Shown: positions 6,547 to 15,374 of the stretch, in pieces | Numbering within the stretch: position 1 is the stretch's first letter | How the letters are laid out: each line of letters opens with the position of its first letter | Assembly: GCA_004555425.1 (NCBI GenBank) | Contig: SFID01000038.1 | Coordinates: 1-19,875, forward strand | Source of the DNA: Bacteroidales bacterium | GTDB lineage: Bacteria; Bacteroidota; Bacteroidia; Bacteroidales; Bacteroidaceae | DNA length: 19,875 bases | Direction of reading: 5' to 3' | Position numbers and translations under genes: made by a program | The notes under the pieces: model-generated | What the model saw: the letters and a program-made list of their open reading frames with translations, nothing else | Database searches by the model: none | Told to the model about the DNA's origin: nothing

Positions 6547-6600
6547 CGGCTTGGGAAAATTGTTTTTCGGCTTGGGAAAAATACCTTTCGGCCCAGAAAA
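6544..6600. repeat. Three 16-bp repeats at 21-bp period
   Basis: TTTCGGCTTGGGAAAA occurs at 6544 and 6565, with a degenerate third copy (TTTCGGCCCAGAAAA) at 6586, an exact 21-bp step. Read on the other strand it gives TTTTCCCAAGCCG, close to the TTTTTCCAAG core of the array at 6396-6508, so the two sets face each other across the terminator. Confidence 0.8.
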
Positions 6601-6611
6601 TAGTCTGGCTA

Positions 6612-8939
6612 TTATTTCCGGCGTTTGCGTCCGCTGCGGTCGCGTCCCTTCTTCTTGGATTTGTTGGGGAAGGGTGCTGGCATGTTTTGCGGTTGCGGAG
6701 AACTGTTGTTGGGAGTGCTGGCCATTACGAAATCTAGTTGTTTGCGGTCTAGGTTGGCGCGGTCCACGCGGATGCGCACCTTGTCTCCTAACTGATAGCG
6801 GCGGCGGAAGCGGCGGCCGATGAGGCAGTAGTTGCGCTCGTCGAACTCGTAGTAGTCGTCGAGGAGCGAGCGCAGGGGAATCATACCCTCGCAGCCGTTC
6901 TCCGTGATTTCAACGTAGAGGCCAAATTCCGTCACGCCGCTGACGGTGCCGTCGAATTCCTGTCCGAGGCGGTCGGCCATAAATTCCACCTGCTTGTACT
7001 TGATGCTGGCGCGCTCGGCCTGCGTGGCCAGTTGCTCCATGGCCGAGGCGTGTTCGCAGAGTTCCTCATACTTGTTGGCGTTGGCCGAGCGTCCGCCTTC
7101 GGCATAGCGCGTGAGGAGTCGGTGGACCATCGTATCGGGATAGCGACGGATGGGCGAGGTGAAGTGCGTGTAGTATTGGAACATGAGTCCGTAGTGTCCG
7201 ATGTTGTGAACGGAGTAGCGGGCCTTCTGCATGGCGCGCAGGGCCACCATTTCGACGATTGCCTCTTCCTTCTGGCCCTTCACATCGCTGAGCATGCGGT
7301 TCAGACTCTTCGAAACCTCCGTCTTGGTACCCTCGGTGCGAATTTTGAGTCCGAATTTGGCGATGAAGGCACTGAGTTTCTCCAACTTTTCGGGGTCGGG
7401 CACATCGTGGATGCGGTAGGGCAGGGTCTTGGCCTTCTTGCCCTTGGGCACGCGGCCTATCATTTCGGCCACACTGCGGTTGGCCAGGAGCATAAATTCT
7501 TCCACCAGTTTGTTGGCATCCTTGGCCACTTTAATATAAGTGGAAATGGGGTGGCCCTTTTCGTCAATTTCGAAGCGCACCTCGGCTCTGTCGAAACCGA
7601 TACTGCCGTTCTTGAAACGTTTGGCGCGCAGCGTTTTTGCCAGGCGGTTGAGCGTGACGAGTTCTTGAACGTATTCGCCTTCGAGCGGTGCGCCTTCGGG
7701 CAGCGGTTCGGGGTGCTCGCCTGGTTGTGTGAGGTCTTCGGGCGAGGCTTCGCGGTTGCGTTCGAGCGTATATTGCACTTCCTCGTAGGTGAATCGGCGG
7801 TTGCTGCGAATGACGGTGTGAGCCAGGTGCCAGTCCTTGATATCGCCCTTCTCGTTGATGACGAAGATGGTGCTGTAGGCCAGTTTCTCCTCATCGGGAC
7901 GGAGCGAGCAGATGAAATTGCAGAGGCGTTCGGGCAGCATTGGGATGGTGCGGTCCACCAGATAGACACTTGTGGCGCGCTTCTCGGCTTCGCGGTCGAT
8001 GATGCTGCCTTCGGTGACGTAGTGGGAAACGTCGGCAATGTGCACACCCACTTCCCACCATTCGCCTTCGAGGTGGCGGATGGAGAGGGCATCGTCGAAA
8101 TCCTTGGCATCGTGGGGGTCGATGGTGAAGGTCGTCACTTCGCGGAAGTCCTCGCGGCGCGCGATTTCCTCGGGCGTGATGTCGGGCGAAAGGCGTTCGG
8201 CAGCATCCTCCACGTTCTTCGGGTAGCGATAGGGCAATCCGTATTCGGCCAGGATGCCGTGCATCTCGGCGTTGTTCTCGCCCTTGCGTCCGAGGATGTC
8301 AATGACCTTGCCGATGGGGCTCTTCGAGTTGGAGGGCCATTCCGTTATTTGGACCACCGCCTTGTCGCCCTGCTTGCCGCCCTTGAGTTTATCCTTTGGA
8401 ATAAATATGTCGGTGGCCAGCGAGCGGTCCTCGGTGATGAGGAAACCAAAGCCTTTCTCCACTTGCAGTTCGCCCACGAAAGTATCCTTGGCGCGCTCCA
8501 GAATTTCGATGACCTCGGCCTCGCGCGTATGTCCGTTGCGGCGTGCCAGCATCGTCACCTTGACGCGGTCGCCGTCGAGAGCGTGGAGGCTGTTGCGCTC
8601 GCACACGAGGATGGACTGGCCGCCGTCGTCAGGCACGAAGGAGTTGCGGCCGTTGCGTTTGCGCTGAAACGTTCCCTCCATCACCTGCGAGCGCACGGCG
8701 CTGTAGTAGGAGCCGCGGCCATCGGTGGCTAGGTAGTCGTCGAGCACCAGTTCCTTGAGCACATCAAGCACCAGCATCTTCGAGGGATGATTCTTGGCGC
8801 GGAGTTCGCCGAAGAGTTCGTCCACCTTGTATCGGCGGCCTGCGTGCTGGTCGAAGAGGTCAAGGAGTTGCTGTGTGATATCCTTTTTCGTCAGTCGCGC
8901 GGAGCGGCCATTTTTCTCATTTCTTTCTTTCTTAGCCAT
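6612..8939 (-). CDS. rnr: Ribonuclease R (RNase II/RNB family 3'-5' exoribonuclease)
   Basis: This 775-residue processive 3'-5' exoribonuclease degrades structured RNA in the cytoplasm. An N-terminal helix-turn-helix region (about 20-85) is followed by two cold-shock domains (about 88-130 and 153-217, with GFGFLITED), the RNB catalytic domain from about residue 260, an S1 domain (GTVSGVTEFGLYVEI) in the last quarter, and a lysine/arginine-rich tail. The catalytic aspartates are in DPHDAKDFDD (D274, D280, D282, D283). HFTSPIRRYPD, another RNB hallmark, is present. The frame is open to 9014, but the ATG at 8939 gives MAKKERNEKN, a normal basic start, while the added 25 residues look unlike the family. 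It is divergent from the DUF4294 gene; no consensus promoter was found for it. Confidence 0.96.
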   Translation of the reverse strand: MAKKERNEKNGRSARLTKKDITQQLLDLFDQHAGRRYKVDELFGELRAKNHPSKMLVLDVLKELVLDDYLATDGRGSYYSAVRSQVMEGTFQRKRNGRNSFVPDDGGQSILVCERNSLHALDGDRVKVTMLARRNGHTREAEVIEILERAKDTFVGELQVEKGFGFLITEDRSLATDIFIPKDKLKGGKQGDKAVVQITEWPSNSKSPIGKVIDILGRKGENNAEMHGILAEYGLPYRYPKNVEDAAERLSPDITPEEIARREDFREVTTFTIDPHDAKDFDDALSIRHLEGEWWEVGVHIADVSHYVTEGSIIDREAEKRATSVYLVDRTIPMLPERLCNFICSLRPDEEKLAYSTIFVINEKGDIKDWHLAHTVIRSNRRFTYEEVQYTLERNREASPEDLTQPGEHPEPLPEGAPLEGEYVQELVTLNRLAKTLRAKRFKNGSIGFDRAEVRFEIDEKGHPISTYIKVAKDANKLVEEFMLLANRSVAEMIGRVPKGKKAKTLPYRIHDVPDPEKLEKLSAFIAKFGLKIRTEGTKTEVSKSLNRMLSDVKGQKEEAIVEMVALRAMQKARYSVHNIGHYGLMFQYYTHFTSPIRRYPDTMVHRLLTRYAEGGRSANANKYEELCEHASAMEQLATQAERASIKYKQVEFMADRLGQEFDGTVSGVTEFGLYVEITENGCEGMIPLRSLLDDYYEFDERNYCLIGRRFRRRYQLGDKVRIRVDRANLDRKQLDFVMASTPNNSSPQPQNMPAPFPNKSKKKGRDRSGRKRRK

Positions 8940-9051
8940 AGTCGTAATTTTTTTTAGTAGAGATTCTACCTGCAATGACAAAGGAACGACTTTTTTTTCA
9001 TACGCGTGTGCCAAAACAATTAAAATGATGTGTAGTATCAGAATTTCTTAC

Positions 9052-9059
9052 TATTTTCG
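9052..9059 (+). promoter_or_regulatory. Possible -7 element of the DUF4294 gene
   Basis: TATTTTCG differs from TAnnTTTG at one position and ends 9 nt before the ATG at 9069. No clear -33 TTTG was seen at the right distance, so the leader would be almost absent and the call is weak. Confidence 0.3.
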
Positions 9060-9068
9060 CATCCGAAT

Positions 9069-9710
9069 ATGAGAAGTTTTCTTGCAATATTGTTGTTGTT
9101 TTTTTTGCTGGCTGCTTGGCCCAAAAGTATGGTGGCGCAGCAAGTGGAGGACGTTTCGCCCGTCAATCCCGACGACGAGGTGCCCGCCATGCCCGTCTAT
9201 GTCAACGTGGGAAAAATCAAATACAAAGGCGATAGCATAGCCCATATCATCCTGCCCACATTCTATAAATATCCTCCTCTCGAACTCAAATCCGAGGCCG
9301 AGCGGCAGCGCTACAATCGCCTTGTGGCCAACGTCAAGCGGCTGCTCCCCCTAGCCAAACTGGCCAAGATACTGATCATCGAAACCTACGAATACGTTGA
9401 AACCCTGCCCGACAAGAAGGCGCGCATGGCCCACCTCAACAAAATGGAGAAAGACCTGCATGCCACCTACGGACCCACGCTCAAAAAACTGAGCCGCTCG
9501 CAGGGCCGCCTGCTCGTCAAACTCATCGACCGCGAATGCAATCAGACGGGCTACGACATCGCCAAAGCCTTTATCGGTTCGTTCAAGGCCAACGCCTATC
9601 AGGCCCTCGCCTTCTGCTTTGGCAATAGTCTCACAAAGCACTACGACCCCGAAGGCGACGACTATTATATCGAGCGCGTATGCCGCATGGTCGAGAGCGG
9701 GCAACTCTGA
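9069..9710 (+). CDS. Secreted DUF4294 family protein
   Basis: This 213-residue protein is of the DUF4294 family, found in Bacteroidota, with no established function. A signal peptide is clear: a short basic start, the hydrophobic stretch FLAILLLFFLLAAW, and a likely cleavage after residue 23 (MVA/QQ), so the protein is probably periplasmic or outer-membrane attached from the inside. There is no lipobox cysteine. The mature part is charged and helical, with YNRLVANVKRLLPLAKLAK (about residues 78-96) and LSRSQGRLLVKLIDRECNQTGYD as recognisable family segments. It starts divergently from rnr and is followed by a 9-bp repeat array and GH130, so read-through into the glycosidase genes is possible. 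Confidence 0.85.
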   Translation: MRSFLAILLLFFLLAAWPKSMVAQQVEDVSPVNPDDEVPAMPVYVNVGKIKYKGDSIAHIILPTFYKYPPLELKSEAERQRYNRLVANVKRLLPLAKLAKILIIETYEYVETLPDKKARMAHLNKMEKDLHATYGPTLKKLSRSQGRLLVKLIDRECNQTGYDIAKAFIGSFKANAYQALAFCFGNSLTKHYDPEGDDYYIERVCRMVESGQL

Positions 9711-9727
9711 TCCAGGCAGCACACGAA

Positions 9728-9795
9728 ATGGAATATCTAGGTTCTCTAGAATCTCTAGGTTCTCTAGAAAATCTAGAAAATCTAGAAAATCCCAG
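9728..9795. repeat. Second 9-bp CTAG tandem array
   Basis: CTAG begins at 9737, 9746, 9755, 9764, 9773 and 9782, an exact 9-bp step, with degenerate units ATGG at 9728 and CCAG in phase at the right end. On the complementary strand the units read ATTTTCTAG, matching the array at 659-764, so the two loci are in opposite orientation. It lies in the gap between the DUF4294 gene and GH130. Confidence 0.88.
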
Positions 9796-9840
9796 AGTCA
9801 AGCGATAATCCCAAATCCTAATACAAAAATCCCAAATACT

Positions 9841-10806
9841 ATGATTCCCTTCCCCTGGCAGGACCGCCCTGCCGACTGCCACGACATCATGTGGCGCTAT
9901 AACGAGAACCCCGTTATCGGTCGCTACGACATCCCTTGCAGCAACAGCATCTTCAACAGCGCAGTCGTTCCCTTCGAGGACGGATATGCTGGCGTATTCC
10001 GCTGCGACAACAAGCAAGTGCAGATGAACATCTTCGCTGGTTTCAGCAAGGACGGCATTCATTGGGACATCAACCACGAGCCCATTCAGTGGCAGGCTGG
10101 CAATACCCAGATGATAGAGTCCGACTACAAATACGACCCGCGCGTCACGTGGATAGAAGACCGCTATTGGATTACCTGGTGCAACGGTTACCATGGCCCT
10201 ACCATCGGTATCGGCTACACCTTCGACTTCAAGACCTTCTATCAGTGCGAGAACGCCTTCCTGCCCTTCAACCGCAACGGCGTGCTCTTCCCCGAGAAGA
10301 TTGGCGGCCGCTATGCCATGCTCTCGCGCCCCAGCGACAACGGCCACACACCCTTCGGCGACATTTACATCAGTTATAGTCCCGACATGAAATACTGGGG
10401 CGAGCACCGCTGCGTGATGAAGGTGACGCCCTTCGAGCAGAGCGCATGGCAATGCCTCAAGATTGGAGCCGGCAGTGTGCCCATCAAGACCGAAGAAGGT
10501 TGGTTGTTGTTCTACCACGGCGTCATCCGCACCTGCAATGGCTATCGCTATTCAATGGGAGCTGCCCTGCTCGACCTCGACAATCCCGAGAAGGTGCTCT
10601 ACCGCTCGCTCAACTACCTCTTGGCACCCGCCACACCCTACGAACTGGCAGGCGATGTGCCCAATGTCGTATTCCCCTGCGCCGCCCTGCGCGATGGCGA
10701 CAAGGTGGCCGTATATTATGGCGCTGCCGACACCGTCGTAGGTATGGCCTTCGGACATATCAGCGAGATTATCGATTTCCTCAAGAAGGAACCCAAACTC
10801 GGATAA
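9841..10806 (+). CDS. GH130 beta-mannoside phosphorylase
   Basis: This 321-residue protein is a GH130 family phosphorylase, closest by eye to the group that includes enzymes acting on Man-beta-1,4-GlcNAc from N-glycans or on beta-1,4-manno-oligosaccharides, releasing mannose 1-phosphate. Family segments include NENPVIGR, SNSIFNSAVVPFEDGY, YDPRVTWIEDRYW with the likely catalytic D99, NGYHGPTIGIGYT, WLLFYHGV and YYGAADTVVGMAFG. There is no signal peptide, fitting a cytoplasmic enzyme. The frame is open to 9619 through the repeat array, but the ATG at 9841 gives the normal family start. It is followed after 135 bp by a secreted GH92, a pairing known from N-glycan-degrading Bacteroides loci. The exact disaccharide is not determined. 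Confidence 0.92.
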   Translation: MIPFPWQDRPADCHDIMWRYNENPVIGRYDIPCSNSIFNSAVVPFEDGYAGVFRCDNKQVQMNIFAGFSKDGIHWDINHEPIQWQAGNTQMIESDYKYDPRVTWIEDRYWITWCNGYHGPTIGIGYTFDFKTFYQCENAFLPFNRNGVLFPEKIGGRYAMLSRPSDNGHTPFGDIYISYSPDMKYWGEHRCVMKVTPFEQSAWQCLKIGAGSVPIKTEEGWLLFYHGVIRTCNGYRYSMGAALLDLDNPEKVLYRSLNYLLAPATPYELAGDVPNVVFPCAALRDGDKVAVYYGAADTVVGMAFGHISEIIDFLKKEPKLG

Positions 10807-10822
10807 TATATAATATGTATAT

Positions 10823-10858
10823 GCGTACGTACACCGCGCAATGGCGGTGCGCGTACGC
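10823..10858 (+). other. Strong hairpin between GH130 and GH92
   Basis: GCGTACG (10823-10829) pairs with CGTACGC (10852-10858), and CACCGC (10832-10837) with GCGGTG (10844-10849). A 2x2 internal mismatch and a 6-nt loop separate them. The following bases (CTTGTTATTTTC) are only moderately T-rich. It may be a weak terminator, an attenuator or an mRNA-processing structure that sets the two genes' relative output. Confidence 0.7.
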
Positions 10859-10941
10859 CTTGTTATTTTCTGTAACGACGCATGCTCGTAGCAACACTTT
10901 TGTGGCATTCGTCAGCAAGAATATTCCATACTCCAACAATC

Positions 10942-13182
10942 ATGTCCCGTATTCTCACCCTCGTCCTTTCGCTCTTCGCCTTAGCCGCAACGGCTCAGAA
11001 ATCGCCTGTTGATTATGTCAACCCCTTTGTCGGTACCACCAACTTCGGCACCACCAATCCCGGTGCCGTCTGTCCCAACGGACTGATGAGCGCCACGCCC
11101 TTCAACGTGATGGGCAGCGACCTCAACAAGTACGACAAGGACAAACGCTGGTGGGCTTGCCCCTACACGGCTGAGAACGTCTATCTGACAGGTTTCTCCC
11201 ACGTTAACCTCAGCGGTGTAGGTTGCCCCGACCTAAGCGCACTCCTGCTCATGCCCACCACAGGCGATTCGCTCAATGTCAACTACGAGCAATACGGCTC
11301 CGTGATGAGCCACGAGGTGGCCCAGCCCGGCTATTACAGTTGCCAACTCGACAAGTACGGCATACGCACCGAAGTGACCGCCACACCCCGCACGGCCCTC
11401 CATCGCTTCACCTTCCCCAAAGGTCGCAGCCACGTGCTGATGAACCTCGGCGAAGCCCTCAGCAACGAGACGGGCGGCATGCTGCGCCGCGTGAGTGACA
11501 ACGAGGTGGAAGGCGTCCGCCTGCTCGGCACCTTCTGCTACTACAACCAGCAGGGCGTTTTCCCGCTCTACTTCGTCATGCGCGTGGAAAAACAAGGCAT
11601 GCAGCAGGGCTACTGGAAGTTCCAGCGTCCGATGGTGGGCGACGAAGCCGACTGGGACCCCACACAGGGCACCCGCAAAGTATATAAGGAGTACGCCAAG
11701 GAAATAGCGGGCGACGACGTGGGCGCATGGTTCTCCTTCGACACCACAGAGGGCGAACAGGTGCTTGTGCGCATTGGCGTTTCCTTTGTCAGCATCGAAA
11801 ATGCACGCCTGAATCTGGAAACCGAACAGCAGGGCAAGAATTTCGATCAGATTCACCGCGAAGCCCGCCAGCAGTGGAACGACGTCCTCTCGCGCATCGA
11901 AGTGGAGGGCGGCACCGAGGAGCAGAAGGGCGTGCTCTATACGGGTCTCTACCACCTCCTCATCCATCCCAACATCCTTCAGGACGTCAACGGCGAATAT
12001 CCCATGATGGAGAGCGATAAGATTGGCAAGACCGACCACAATCGCTACACCGTCTTCTCTCTCTGGGACACCTACCGCTGTACGCACCAACTCATCACCC
12101 TCCTCTATCCCGACCGCCAAGAGGATATGCTGCGCTCTATGATGGGCATCTATCGCGAGTTTGGCTGGCTGCCCCGATGGGAACTCTACGGCCGTGAGAC
12201 CCGCACGATGGAGGGCGACCCTGCCCTGCCCGTCATTGTGGATAGTTACTTCAAGGGTCTGTGTCCCTATGATGCCGAGGAGGTTTATCAGGCCATGCGC
12301 AAGCACGCCTTTACCCCTGGCAAGGAAAATCCCCTCCGCCCCGACAACGACGACTATATGGAGCGCACCTACGTGCCGCTGCGCTCGAAATACGACAACA
12401 GCGTCTGCCACTCCCTCGAATACTATGTGGCCGACTACGCCCTCGCACAAATGGCCGAGCGATTAGGCCACAAGGAAGATGCAAAAGCCCTGCGCAACCG
12501 TGCGCAAGGCTACAAGAAATTCTACAGCGCCGAGACCCGCACGCTCCGCCCCATCACGCCCGACGGCAAGTTCCTCAGCCCGTTCAATCCCCTCCAGGGC
12601 GAAAATTTCGAAGCCTGTCCCGGATTCCACGAAGGTACGGCTTGGAACTACTCCTTTGCTGTTCCCTACGACGTGCCGGGCATGGTGAAACTCTGGGGCG
12701 GCAAGCAGCGTTTCGTACAATGCCTCCAGGATGTTTTCGACAAGGGATACTACGACCCCACCAACGAGCCCAACATCGGCTATCCCTACATCTTCTCGCA
12801 AATCAAGGGAGAGGAATGGCGCACACAACGACTGACGCGCGACCTCTTGGCCAAGCATTTCTCCACCAAGACCAACGGCCTCCCTGGCAACGACGACACA
12901 GGCACCATGTCGGCTTGGGCCATCTTCGCAATGATAGGCATCTATCCCGATACGCCGGGCCTGCCCGTATATACCTTCACCGCGCCCGTATTCGACAAGG
13001 TGACCATCCACCTCGACCCGAAATATTACCCGCAGTCCAAACTCGTCATCAACGCTCCCGGAGCCGCCAATCAAAATGCCTATATCCAGCGCATCACCGT
13101 GGGCGGCAAGGCGCACTCTTCCTATCGCATCAGCCACGATGAATTGATGAAGGGCGGCGTAGTCAATATGACGCTGAAATAA
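10942..13182 (+). CDS. GH92 family alpha-mannosidase (secreted)
   Basis: This 746-residue protein is a GH92 calcium-dependent exo-alpha-mannosidase, which removes alpha-mannose from N-glycans or yeast mannan. A signal peptide (MSRILTLVLSLFALAATAQ) precedes VDYVNPFVGT, the usual mature start. Family segments include GFSHVNLSGVGCPD, SLWDTYRCTHQL, and EGTAWNYSFAVPYDVPG, with the probable acid catalyst at E564 by analogy with characterised members. GNDDTGTMSAWAIFAMIGIYP carries the base pair D651/D652. The usual QY in EGNxWQY reads NY here. The length is normal. The frame extends to 10882, but the ATG at 10942 gives the signal peptide. Cleaved mannose could feed the neighbouring GH130 pathway. 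The linkage preference cannot be told. Confidence 0.95.
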   Translation: MSRILTLVLSLFALAATAQKSPVDYVNPFVGTTNFGTTNPGAVCPNGLMSATPFNVMGSDLNKYDKDKRWWACPYTAENVYLTGFSHVNLSGVGCPDLSALLLMPTTGDSLNVNYEQYGSVMSHEVAQPGYYSCQLDKYGIRTEVTATPRTALHRFTFPKGRSHVLMNLGEALSNETGGMLRRVSDNEVEGVRLLGTFCYYNQQGVFPLYFVMRVEKQGMQQGYWKFQRPMVGDEADWDPTQGTRKVYKEYAKEIAGDDVGAWFSFDTTEGEQVLVRIGVSFVSIENARLNLETEQQGKNFDQIHREARQQWNDVLSRIEVEGGTEEQKGVLYTGLYHLLIHPNILQDVNGEYPMMESDKIGKTDHNRYTVFSLWDTYRCTHQLITLLYPDRQEDMLRSMMGIYREFGWLPRWELYGRETRTMEGDPALPVIVDSYFKGLCPYDAEEVYQAMRKHAFTPGKENPLRPDNDDYMERTYVPLRSKYDNSVCHSLEYYVADYALAQMAERLGHKEDAKALRNRAQGYKKFYSAETRTLRPITPDGKFLSPFNPLQGENFEACPGFHEGTAWNYSFAVPYDVPGMVKLWGGKQRFVQCLQDVFDKGYYDPTNEPNIGYPYIFSQIKGEEWRTQRLTRDLLAKHFSTKTNGLPGNDDTGTMSAWAIFAMIGIYPDTPGLPVYTFTAPVFDKVTIHLDPKYYPQSKLVINAPGAANQNAYIQRITVGGKAHSSYRISHDELMKGGVVNMTLK

Positions 13183-13217
13183 TTCTCCCACACAAAAAAC
13201 TAGACCTCCATTTGCCT

Positions 13218-14147
13218 ATGCAAAACATCCCACCCATCACGCGCTATCTGATTATCGCCAACGTAGCAGTATTCTTCATCTGTCTGCTGTTTCCCCCAGT
13301 GCATTATTTCCTAATCAAAGAGGGCGCGCTCTACCCCGTATTCTATAATAACTATGGGAGCCTGCATTTCAACTTAGATTTCAAGTTGTGGCAGTTGGTC
13401 ACCTATATGTTCCTCCACGCTGATTTCTCGCATATCTTCTTTAATATGTTCTCGCTGTGGATGTTTGGAAGAATCATTGAGCAAACGCTGGGCACGAAAC
13501 GCTTCTTGGCATACTATTTTATCTGTGGTATAGGTGCGGGCCTCTGCCAGATAATTATGCAGATATTTACCGAAAACTTGCCCAACGCCGCTACGATTGG
13601 CGCCAGCGGTGCTTGCTACGGCATTCTCCTGGCTTTTGGTCTGCTCTATCCCAACCAGAAAATTTACCTCATCATTCCGCCCATTCCCATCAAGGCCAAA
13701 TGGTTCGTCATTGGCTATGCCATCCTCGAAGCCTACTTGGCTTTCAATACGGATAGCAATATCGCCCACTTTGCCCACCTTGGTGGCATGCTTTTCGGCC
13801 TGCTCTGTCTCTACAACTGGCGACTTTGGCCGCTGAGCAAGTATGGTTTTGATCGTTGGGACAGAATGTATGTGGAGGAGAAGAAACTGAATATGTTCCA
13901 GCGGCTTTGGCGCGATTTCAAGGGGCTGTTTCATTTTCGCCGTCGGCCCAAGATGAAGGTGTACAAGTCTTCGCAGTACGGCCGCTCGGCGAGCCAGAGC
14001 GCGCAGGACGCCGCCGCCAACTCCCCCACCCCACCCCGTTCACCCGAAGAGCAGGCCCGCATTGATGCCATCCTCGAGAAGGTGCGCCGCTCGGGCTATG
14101 CCAGCCTAACGGCAGACGAGAAGCGCATACTCTTCAAGCAAAAGTAG
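13218..14147 (+). CDS. Rhomboid family intramembrane serine protease
   Basis: This 309-residue membrane protein has about six membrane segments in residues 1-205 and a cytoplasmic tail. The catalytic serine is S130 in GASGACYG, and the partner histidine is H187 in AHFAHLGGMLFG. FLHADFSHIFFNMFSLWMFG, including the family's HxxxN-like stretch, is present. The tail is basic, then has a proline/serine linker and a C-terminal helix pair ending RIDAILEKVRRSGYASLTADEKRILFKQK, as often seen in Bacteroidota rhomboids. The start is the ATG at 13218, preceded by TTGCCT; a TTG at 13212 is less likely. It begins 35 bp after GH92 and is probably in the same transcript. Substrates are unknown. Confidence 0.93.
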   Translation: MQNIPPITRYLIIANVAVFFICLLFPPVHYFLIKEGALYPVFYNNYGSLHFNLDFKLWQLVTYMFLHADFSHIFFNMFSLWMFGRIIEQTLGTKRFLAYYFICGIGAGLCQIIMQIFTENLPNAATIGASGACYGILLAFGLLYPNQKIYLIIPPIPIKAKWFVIGYAILEAYLAFNTDSNIAHFAHLGGMLFGLLCLYNWRLWPLSKYGFDRWDRMYVEEKKLNMFQRLWRDFKGLFHFRRRPKMKVYKSSQYGRSASQSAQDAAANSPTPPRSPEEQARIDAILEKVRRSGYASLTADEKRILFKQK

Positions 14148-14215
14148 TTCTTGCTGTTGTCTGTGGATTATCCGCTGCCGAAAAGTAATTGCCCATCTAC
14201 CTTATCCTTTCGCCT

Positions 14216-15295
14216 ATGCGCACAACCAGTCCTCTGTCCCGTTTTATCGTCAGCCTCGCGTGCGTGGCCGTCGTCCTTTTGTGGGGTTGTGCGGCAGCCA
14301 CCTTCGTGTCGCCGGCGCGTTGGCCCTGGACAGGAGTGCTGACTCTCGGTTTCCCGTTTTTCGTGGCCGCAGTGGTGATAACGGGAGTGCTTGTGCTACT
14401 GCTGGCGCGTCGCTTCTGGTATGTGCCCGTGGTAGGTTTGGCAGCCTGTGGCGTGAGTCTGCGCACGTATTTCCCCATCAATATTTCGCACAAAGTGCCT
14501 GCCGATGCCATTAAGGTGCTCTCGTACAACACCCATGGTTTCGGCGATAAAGCCACCGACGAGGAGGGGCGCAACATCGTGGCCGAATACATCCGCACGA
14601 GCGGCGCAGACATCGTCTGTACGCAGGAAAATTCCTACGGGCCTGGCGCCGCCTTCGACTCCTTGATGAATGCCATCTGCGAGCCGCCGATGCGCTGGGA
14701 CACGGTGTATATCAATGGCAACACCTACGGCCTGTTCACTCGTTACCCCGTGCTCTCCAAACGCAAGATATACGATGAGGGCTACAACGGCGTGGCCGAA
14801 TTTCGCCTCCTACTTGCACCCAAGGACACGCTTATTGTTGTCAACTGCCACCTGCAAAGCATGATGCTCTCGCAGGAAGACCGCGACAGTTATCACGACC
14901 TCGTCTTGGCCCCCACCGAAAACACGGAGGCCACCTCGCGCCGCCTTTTCTCGAAAATCAGTCAGGCGGCCTCCATTCGCGCTGAGCAAGTGGAAATCCT
15001 AGCCAACTATTTGGATTCCCTCCGCGGCCGCAATATCATCCTCTGTGGCGATTTCAACGACACGCCCGTTTCCTACACGCACCGCCGTATCGTTTCCAGC
15101 GGTCTCAACGATGCCTTCACGCGATCGGGCAACGGACTCGGCCGCTCCTTCAATCGCGATGCCATCGTCGTGCGCATTGACAATATCCTCCATTCCGACC
15201 ATTGGAAGCCCTACGGCGCAACAGTCGATAACTCCATTGATGCCTCCGATCATTATCCTATATTTACCTATCTGGTTCGCTGCTCCGCGCCTTAG
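14216..15295 (+). CDS. Membrane-anchored endonuclease/exonuclease/phosphatase family protein
   Basis: This 359-residue protein has three N-terminal membrane segments (about residues 9-30, 42-64, 67-85), then an endonuclease/exonuclease/phosphatase (EEP) domain. EEP motifs in order are LSYNTHGFG (N105), CTQEN (E138), NCHLQS, GDFNDTP, IDNILHS and SDHYPI, giving the metal-binding and catalytic residues of the fold. Members cleave phosphodiesters in nucleic acids or lipids; the membrane anchor suggests a lipid or periplasmic substrate, but this is inference. The ATG at 14216 is preceded by CGCCT. EEP proteins downstream of rhomboid genes are, to my knowledge, a recurring Bacteroidota arrangement. 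No terminator separates it from the rhomboid gene (68-bp gap). Confidence 0.9.
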   Translation: MRTTSPLSRFIVSLACVAVVLLWGCAAATFVSPARWPWTGVLTLGFPFFVAAVVITGVLVLLLARRFWYVPVVGLAACGVSLRTYFPINISHKVPADAIKVLSYNTHGFGDKATDEEGRNIVAEYIRTSGADIVCTQENSYGPGAAFDSLMNAICEPPMRWDTVYINGNTYGLFTRYPVLSKRKIYDEGYNGVAEFRLLLAPKDTLIVVNCHLQSMMLSQEDRDSYHDLVLAPTENTEATSRRLFSKISQAASIRAEQVEILANYLDSLRGRNIILCGDFNDTPVSYTHRRIVSSGLNDAFTRSGNGLGRSFNRDAIVVRIDNILHSDHWKPYGATVDNSIDASDHYPIFTYLVRCSAP

Positions 15296-15374
15296 TTTCG
15301 CCGTTGCTGCGCGAAAGCAGTTACTCCATATTCCCTGCCAATTCTAAATTATAAATTCTAAATACTACCTAAAC

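Noticed and set aside
7032..8732. 566-codon frame antisense to RNase R
   Set aside because: A shadow frame; RNase R is complete with all catalytic residues, and the antisense product is compositionally odd.
8940..9014. 25-residue upstream extension of RNase R
   Set aside because: The normal RNase R start in this lineage is a short basic MAKK-type sequence at 8939; the extension would reach into the divergent intergenic region.
9619..9840. N-terminal extension of GH130
   Set aside because: It overlaps the end of the DUF4294 gene and is made of the repeat-encoded SRFSRKSRKS-like peptide; GH130 begins normally at 9841.
14162..14170. Isolated DnaA-box-like TGTGGATTA
   Set aside because: A single one-mismatch site between two cotranscribed genes, without a cluster or A/T-rich stretch.
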